NCBI GenBank assembly: GCA_017882835.1
Contig: JADGOU010000100.1
Coordinates: 1-8,828 of the forward strand
DNA from: Frankiaceae bacterium
GTDB taxonomy: Bacteria > Actinomycetota > Actinomycetes > JADGOU01
Direction: 5' to 3'
DNA: 8,828 nucleotides
A program made the translations under genes and the position numbers. Under the pieces are notes generated by a model. The model was not told the origin of the DNA. It was given only the letters and a program-made list of their open reading frames with translations, and made no database searches. Shown in pieces: positions 5,119 to 8,828 of this stretch (positions are counted from its first letter, which is position 1; every line of letters starts with the position of its first letter).

Positions 5119-5790
5119 TCAGGTGTCGCCGGGTCGGATGACGCCGGACTCGTAGGCCCGCACGACCGCCTGCACGCGGTCCCGCAGCCCGAGCTTGGCC
5201 AGGATGCGCGCGACGTGGGTCTTGACCGTGGCCTCGGACAGAAACAGCCGTTGGGCGATCTCGGTGTTGGACAATGCTCGGGCGACCAGCTCGAAGACCT
5301 CGTGCTCGCGGGGCGTGAGCGCGTCCAGGGCGGCATCGGCGGGGCGAGGGGGAGCCCCCTCCCCGTGCACGTACCGGTCGAGCAGCCGGCGGGTCACCGC
5401 GGGAGCAACAACGGCGTCTCCGGCCGCGACCGCGCGGATGGCGGAGAGCAGGTCGGGCGGACCCACGTCTTTGAGCAGAAAACCGCTGGCGCCGGCGCGC
5501 AAACCGGCCATGACGTACTCGTCCAAGTCGAAGGTGGTCAGGATGAGCACGCGGGTGGCCGGCGACGCCGCGCTGATCCGGCGGGTCGCCTCGACGCCAT
5601 CGAGTTCGGGCATGCGGACGTCCATCAGCACCACGTCGGGCTGGAGCTGCTGGGCCTGCTGGACCGCTGCCAGTCCGTTGTCGGCTTCACCGACGACGCG
5701 CATGTCCGGCTGGGCGTCGAGCACCATCCGGAACCCCATTCGCAGCAACTCCTGGTCGTCGACGAGCAGGATGCTGATCGGCGCACTCAC
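5119..5790 (-). CDS. NarL/LuxR-family response regulator
   Basis: A 223-residue regulator. The receiver domain (about 5-120) has acidic D11/D12, phosphoacceptor D57 in VVLMDVRMPELDG, T85/T86 in LILTTF and K107 in LLKD. A Pro/Ala-rich linker (145-158) leads to a LuxR-type helix-turn-helix (about 160-218) with LTPREHEV, the LSNTEIAQRLFLSEATVKTH region and the LGLRDR segment. The GTG start overlaps the kinase stop in the GTGA at 5790-5787, and GGAG lies 10 nt upstream. It is almost certainly the partner of the histidine kinase encoded just before it. It probably controls the exporter operon to which it belongs, by analogy with other ABC/two-component pairs; that target is inference. The last gene of the unit, it is followed by repeats but no clear terminator hairpin. 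Confidence 0.93.
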   Translation of the reverse strand: MSAPISILLVDDQELLRMGFRMVLDAQPDMRVVGEADNGLAAVQQAQQLQPDVVLMDVRMPELDGVEATRRISAASPATRVLILTTFDLDEYVMAGLRAGASGFLLKDVGPPDLLSAIRAVAAGDAVVAPAVTRRLLDRYVHGEGAPPRPADAALDALTPREHEVFELVARALSNTEIAQRLFLSEATVKTHVARILAKLGLRDRVQAVVRAYESGVIRPGDT

Positions 5791-6995
5791 CGGTGCCCAT
5801 CTCCGACCACACCTCCGGTCGGCACGACCACATCCACCCGCCATCCCCCGCCGGCCCGCGGGGCGGCGTGCAGGGTCCCGCCGTACATGGCGACGCGCTC
5901 CGCCATGCCGACCAGACCGTGTCCGTTGCTCACCGGCACCGGCGAGCCCGTGGAGCTGGCTTCCGCCGAGGGCCCCTCGTCGGCCACCTGCACCTCGACG
6001 GCATCGGGTCGCTGCCGGACCACGACCGCCGTCGGAGTGGCTGGGCCGGCGTGCTTCAACGTGTTCGTCAATGACTCCTGCACCACCCGATAGACCGTCA
6101 GCGCCAGTCCGGGCTCCAGTTCGGAGGTGGCGCCGTCCACGGTGTAACGCACCGGCAGGCCGGACGTCCGCAGGTCGGACACCAGCCGGTCGATGTCGGC
6201 GATTCCCGGCTGCGGCGCGATGGCCTGCTCCTGGTCGTCGCGCAGTACGCCGAGCAGCCGCCGCATCTCGGTCAGGGCGGCCCGGGCGGAGTCGGCAATG
6301 ACCTTCAGCGCGGCGCGGGCCTGGTCCGGGGCGGTGTCGAAGACATACGTCGCGCCGTCGGCCTGCGCGACGATCACTCCGACCCGATGGGCGACCATGT
6401 CGTGCATCTCGCGGGCGATCCGCGCCCGCTCCTCGGCCACCGCCGCCCGGGCCTGTGCGTCCCGCTCGCGCTCCAGCCGGACGGCCCGCTCCTCCAGCTC
6501 GACCAGGCAGGCGCGCCGGGTCCGTAACGTGCTGCCCAGCACCCAGGTGGCGGTCACGACGACGAGCGGCGCGAGCAGGCCGGCCGGGTTGTAGTCGGTA
6601 CGGGGCGCGACCTGCCACCACTCCAGGACCGCGCCGAACACGCAGACGCCGAGCGCCGCCACCGCCCATCTCCGGGTGTGGTAGGCCGCGACGGTGTATA
6701 GGGCCACCAGGACGGCCAGGTCGTGCGGCCGCAGGGTGATCCGCCCGAGCCATTGCCCGAAGGCCGCCAGCGCGACCGCGGCGAAGACCGTCAGCGGCCA
6801 GCGCCGCCGAACCACCAAGGGGAGGGTCGTCGCCAGGGCGACAGCAACCTGGAGCGCTCGGGCGGCGAGCGTGCCGGTGATGATTACCGGCGCGCTCAGG
6901 GCGAGCAGGCAGGCGACCAACGCCCCGTCGACTGCAACGGGGCGCCAGCCGGTCAGCCACGGGCGCGGCTTGATCGGGACCTGCTGATCAAGCAT
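5787..6995 (-). CDS. DesK/NarL-type sensor histidine kinase
   Basis: 402 residues from ATG at 6995. The N-terminal half is membrane-embedded, with hydrophobic segments at about 22-41, 46-63, 66-83, 92-106, 110-125 and 139-156 and only short loops, so it probably senses a signal within or near the membrane. A charged coiled segment (161-190) leads to the HisKA_3 dimerisation domain with phosphoacceptor H198 in AREMHDMVAH. The ATPase domain shows the N box around QESLTNTLKHA (307-317), DEGPS (339-343) and NGHGLVGMAERV (357-368). The open frame continues upstream to 7280, but there it is only an antisense-frame reading of the permease gene. The ATG at 6995 overlaps the permease stop by 8 nt (ATGCTTGA) and starts a normal N-terminus. 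Coupling to the permease is likely; no strong ribosome site is seen. Confidence 0.92.
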   Translation of the reverse strand: MLDQQVPIKPRPWLTGWRPVAVDGALVACLLALSAPVIITGTLAARALQVAVALATTLPLVVRRRWPLTVFAAVALAAFGQWLGRITLRPHDLAVLVALYTVAAYHTRRWAVAALGVCVFGAVLEWWQVAPRTDYNPAGLLAPLVVVTATWVLGSTLRTRRACLVELEERAVRLERERDAQARAAVAEERARIAREMHDMVAHRVGVIVAQADGATYVFDTAPDQARAALKVIADSARAALTEMRRLLGVLRDDQEQAIAPQPGIADIDRLVSDLRTSGLPVRYTVDGATSELEPGLALTVYRVVQESLTNTLKHAGPATPTAVVVRQRPDAVEVQVADEGPSAEASSTGSPVPVSNGHGLVGMAERVAMYGGTLHAAPRAGGGWRVDVVVPTGGVVGDGHR

Positions 6996-7839
6996 CCCGC
7001 CGCGCCAGCACCACCGACCCGGCGACCAACGCTGCCAGCGCGTACGCGCAGAGCACGCCGAAGCCGACCCACGGCGAAAGTGACTCGCTGGCTCGCGGAT
7101 GCAGCGTCCAGATTGCCGCGCCAGCCTCGGCCGGCAGGTACTTCGCGACGTGGCTGCGAATGTCACTGGGCAGGAAGTTGCTGAGGATCGGCAGCACGAA
7201 CAGCAAGCCGACCACGGCCGAGATACCGGCCGCGCTGTTGCGCAGCAGCGTCCCCAAACCCAAGCCGAGCAGTCCGACAACGGTCAGGTACAGGGCTCCG
7301 CCGATGACCACGCGAAGCACGCCGGGTTGGCTCAGGCTGGTCCCGATTCCCTTGCCGTGCAGGATTGCCTGGCCGAGGAGGAAGGCCGCGAAGCACGTCA
7401 CCAGGGAGAACAGCAGGGCCACCCCCGCAAACACCACCGCCTTGCCGGCGAGCATGGCGCGCCGCTGCGGGACGGCACCGAGAGTCGCCCTGATCGTGCC
7501 GGTGGAGTACTCGGCGGAGATGACCAGGACGCCGAGCGCCCCGATGATCAGCTGCCCGAGGAACAGCGCGTTCAGGCTGAAGGACGCCGGATCGAACAGC
7601 GACCGCTCTTGCGGCGTCTGCTGATCCCAGCGGCTGACCATGCCGTAGCAGAACAATGCGCCCAGGCCGACGCAAACCAGGACGGTGACCGCTAGCGTGA
7701 TCGTCGTCGAGCGCACCGAGCGCAGCTTGGTCCACTCCGCCGCGAGGATCCGTCGGAACAGCGTGCCCAGCGACGGCTCGGCTGGGTGCGAGCCGGGGGT
7801 CGTGCCCGGAGCCACGATCGTGGCCGTGTCCAGCGCCAT
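6988..7839 (-). CDS. ABC-2 type exporter permease
   Basis: A 283-residue membrane protein with a soluble N-terminus of about 45 residues, including the usual AAEWTKLRSVRST entry segment (33-45). About six helices follow: 46-66, 90-109, 134-156, 176-198, 203-222 and 257-280. The motif AEYSTGTIRATL (109-120) is characteristic of actinobacterial ABC-2 permeases. It forms an exporter with the ATPase encoded 1 nt upstream. The substrate cannot be deduced; related systems export antibiotics, peptides or lipids and give self-resistance. The start is fixed by a GGAGGT 5 nt upstream, embedded in the last codons of the ATPase gene. Confidence 0.9.
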   Translation of the reverse strand: MALDTATIVAPGTTPGSHPAEPSLGTLFRRILAAEWTKLRSVRSTTITLAVTVLVCVGLGALFCYGMVSRWDQQTPQERSLFDPASFSLNALFLGQLIIGALGVLVISAEYSTGTIRATLGAVPQRRAMLAGKAVVFAGVALLFSLVTCFAAFLLGQAILHGKGIGTSLSQPGVLRVVIGGALYLTVVGLLGLGLGTLLRNSAAGISAVVGLLFVLPILSNFLPSDIRSHVAKYLPAEAGAAIWTLHPRASESLSPWVGFGVLCAYALAALVAGSVVLARRDA

Positions 7840-7840
7840 G

Positions 7841-8824
7841 TCAGACCTCCAGCTTCATCGAGGTCGCACCCATCGAGGTCGCACCCATCGGCGCGGCACC
7901 CGGACCGACCTGCGTCGGGAGCGGGCCACCGTGGTAGTCCACGCTGTCCCGGGTCAGCTCCATGAAGGCCTCCTCCAGGGAGACCTGTTGGGGCGTCAGC
8001 TCGTGCAGCACGGCGCCGGTGTCCGCCGCTGCCTGCCCCACCTGGGCCGCCTCCATCCCGGTGACGTGCAGCCCACCATCCGGCACCGACGTCACCGCGG
8101 CGCCGCGGGCGAGCAGAGCCGACCGCAGCCGGTCCGGCTGCGGAGTCCGCACCAACACCTCCCGCGCCGACGCCCGCGCCAGGAACTCCGGGATGGTGGT
8201 GTCCGCGATCAGCCGGCCTTTGCCGATCACGATGAGATGGTCCGCCGTCAGCGCCATCTCCGCCATCAGGTGGCTGGACACGAACACGGTCCGACCCTCG
8301 GCGGCCAGCGAGCGCAGCAGGGTCCGGACCCAGATGATGCCCTCGGGGTCGAGGCCGTTGACCGGCTCGTCGAACAGCAGCGTCGCCGGGTCACCGAGCA
8401 GCGCGGCGGCAATGCCCAGCCGCTGCCCCATCCCGAGCGAGAAGCCGCCGGACCGCTTGCGCGCCACCGAGTCCAAGCCCACCAGGGTGAGGACCTCGGT
8501 CACCCGCCGCCGCGGGATGCCGTTGGACCGCGCCAGAAACAGCAGATGGTCGTACGCCGGCCGGCCAGGGTGCACAGCCTTGGCCTCCAGCAGCGCCCCG
8601 ACCTCGGTCAGCGGCGCCCGCCGCTCGGCGTACCTGCGGCCGGCGATGGTCACCGTGCCCGTCGAGGGATGGTCCAGCCCCACAATCGCCCGCATCGTGG
8701 TCGACTTGCCGGCGCCGTTCGGTCCCAGGAATCCGGTCACCTTGCCGGGCTGGATGCTAAACGTCAGGGCGTCCACGGCGAGCGTGTCGCCGTACCGCTT
8801 GGACAGGTTCATGACCTCGATCAC
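7841..8824 (-). CDS. ABC transporter ATP-binding protein (exporter, BcrA/DrrA-like)
   Basis: 327 residues. Walker A is GPNGAGKS (34-41), the signature is FSLGMGQR (128-135), Walker B is TLLFDEP with catalytic E153, the D-loop is GLDP (157-160) and the switch His is H185 in SSHLM. A C-terminal extension of about 110 residues follows, as in drug and lantibiotic exporter ATPases, ending in a low-complexity tail (about 305-327) with a duplicated MGATS. It energises the permease encoded next. The GTG at 8824 gives the usual family N-terminus (IEVMNLSKRYGD); an ATG 12 nt downstream is the alternative. The right edge of the window cuts off the ribosome site and promoter, so upstream genes in the operon cannot be excluded. 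Confidence 0.92.
   Translation of the reverse strand: MIEVMNLSKRYGDTLAVDALTFSIQPGKVTGFLGPNGAGKSTTMRAIVGLDHPSTGTVTIAGRRYAERRAPLTEVGALLEAKAVHPGRPAYDHLLFLARSNGIPRRRVTEVLTLVGLDSVARKRSGGFSLGMGQRLGIAAALLGDPATLLFDEPVNGLDPEGIIWVRTLLRSLAAEGRTVFVSSHLMAEMALTADHLIVIGKGRLIADTTIPEFLARASAREVLVRTPQPDRLRSALLARGAAVTSVPDGGLHVTGMEAAQVGQAAADTGAVLHELTPQQVSLEEAFMELTRDSVDYHGGPLPTQVGPGAAPMGATSMGATSMKLEV
7845..7850 (-). promoter_or_regulatory. Ribosome binding site of the permease gene inside the ATPase gene
   Basis: GGAGGT on the minus strand, 5 nt before the permease ATG at 7839. It lies in the last codons of the ATPase gene, consistent with translational coupling for balanced subunits. Confidence 0.8.
7856..7890 (-). 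repeat. 15-nt in-frame tandem duplication at the 3' end of the ATPase gene
   Basis: The plus strand shows CATCGAGGTCGCACC at 7856-7870 and 7871-7885, then CATCG to 7890. The 15-nt period keeps the frame and adds a second MGATS to the protein tail, a typical slipped-strand length variant. Confidence 0.85.
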
Positions 8825-8828
8825 GCGG

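Noticed and set aside
4687..6093. 468-codon open frame on the plus strand
   Set aside because: Most of it lies antisense to the response-regulator and kinase genes, whose motifs are unmistakable. Its composition is low-complexity and matches no family.
5119..6960. 613-codon minus-strand frame suggesting a fusion protein with the response regulator
   Set aside because: Upstream of 5790 this frame reads the histidine-kinase gene out of frame and gives Arg/Gly/Ala-rich nonsense. The real regulator starts at the GTG in the GTGA overlap.
6996..7280. 95-codon N-terminal extension of the histidine kinase
   Set aside because: It is an out-of-frame reading of the permease gene, rich in Ser, Arg and Cys. 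The ATG at 6995 gives a normal start.

Overview
The window is high-GC DNA (about 70 percent by eye) with GTG and ATG starts, strong G/C third-position bias and protein families typical of actinobacteria: a DesK/NarL-type two-component system, an ABC-2 exporter, an F420-dependent nitroreductase remnant, and a SUOX-fold oxidoreductase with a cytochrome b. I would place it in Actinomycetota but not at genus level. I see no tRNA, rRNA, CRISPR array or intact insertion sequence.

Layout. 1-412 is gene-free leader DNA. 413-1147 (+) encodes a PHP-fold CpsB/YwqE-type phosphatase. It converges on a PfkB-family sugar kinase (2120-1179, -), and the 31-nt gap plus both stop codons fold into one hairpin. 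Divergent from the kinase is a decayed F420-dependent (DDN-type) nitroreductase (about 2273-2560, +) with a lost N-terminus, an internal TAG and a frameshift. It is followed by repeat-rich low-information DNA and a doubtful small ORF (2774-2980). Next is a two-gene redox module on the minus strand: a Tat-exported SUOX-type molybdopterin oxidoreductase (4335-3610) overlapping a four-helix cytochrome b (3626-3003). A gene-poor stretch with inverted and direct repeats (4336-5118) separates it from a tight minus-strand operon read from the right edge: ABC ATPase (8824-7841), ABC-2 permease (7839-6988), sensor histidine kinase (6995-5787) and NarL-type response regulator (5790-5119). These four are joined by a 1-nt gap, an 8-nt overlap and a 4-nt overlap.

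How the parts may work together. The exporter and two-component system look like a self-contained sense-and-export unit. The oxidoreductase and cytochrome b look like an electron-transfer pair across the membrane. The most interesting signal is regulatory. The same imperfect palindrome, GGAGNCCNNNGGCCCTG, lies 95 nt upstream of the phosphatase start and 94 nt upstream of the kinase start, each in the gene's orientation. It resembles the hypoxia/dormancy DosR (DevR) box, and pfkB is a known DosR-regulon gene in Mycobacterium tuberculosis. A looser copy lies upstream of the oxidoreductase. This suggests, but does not prove, a small hypoxia/redox-responsive cluster.
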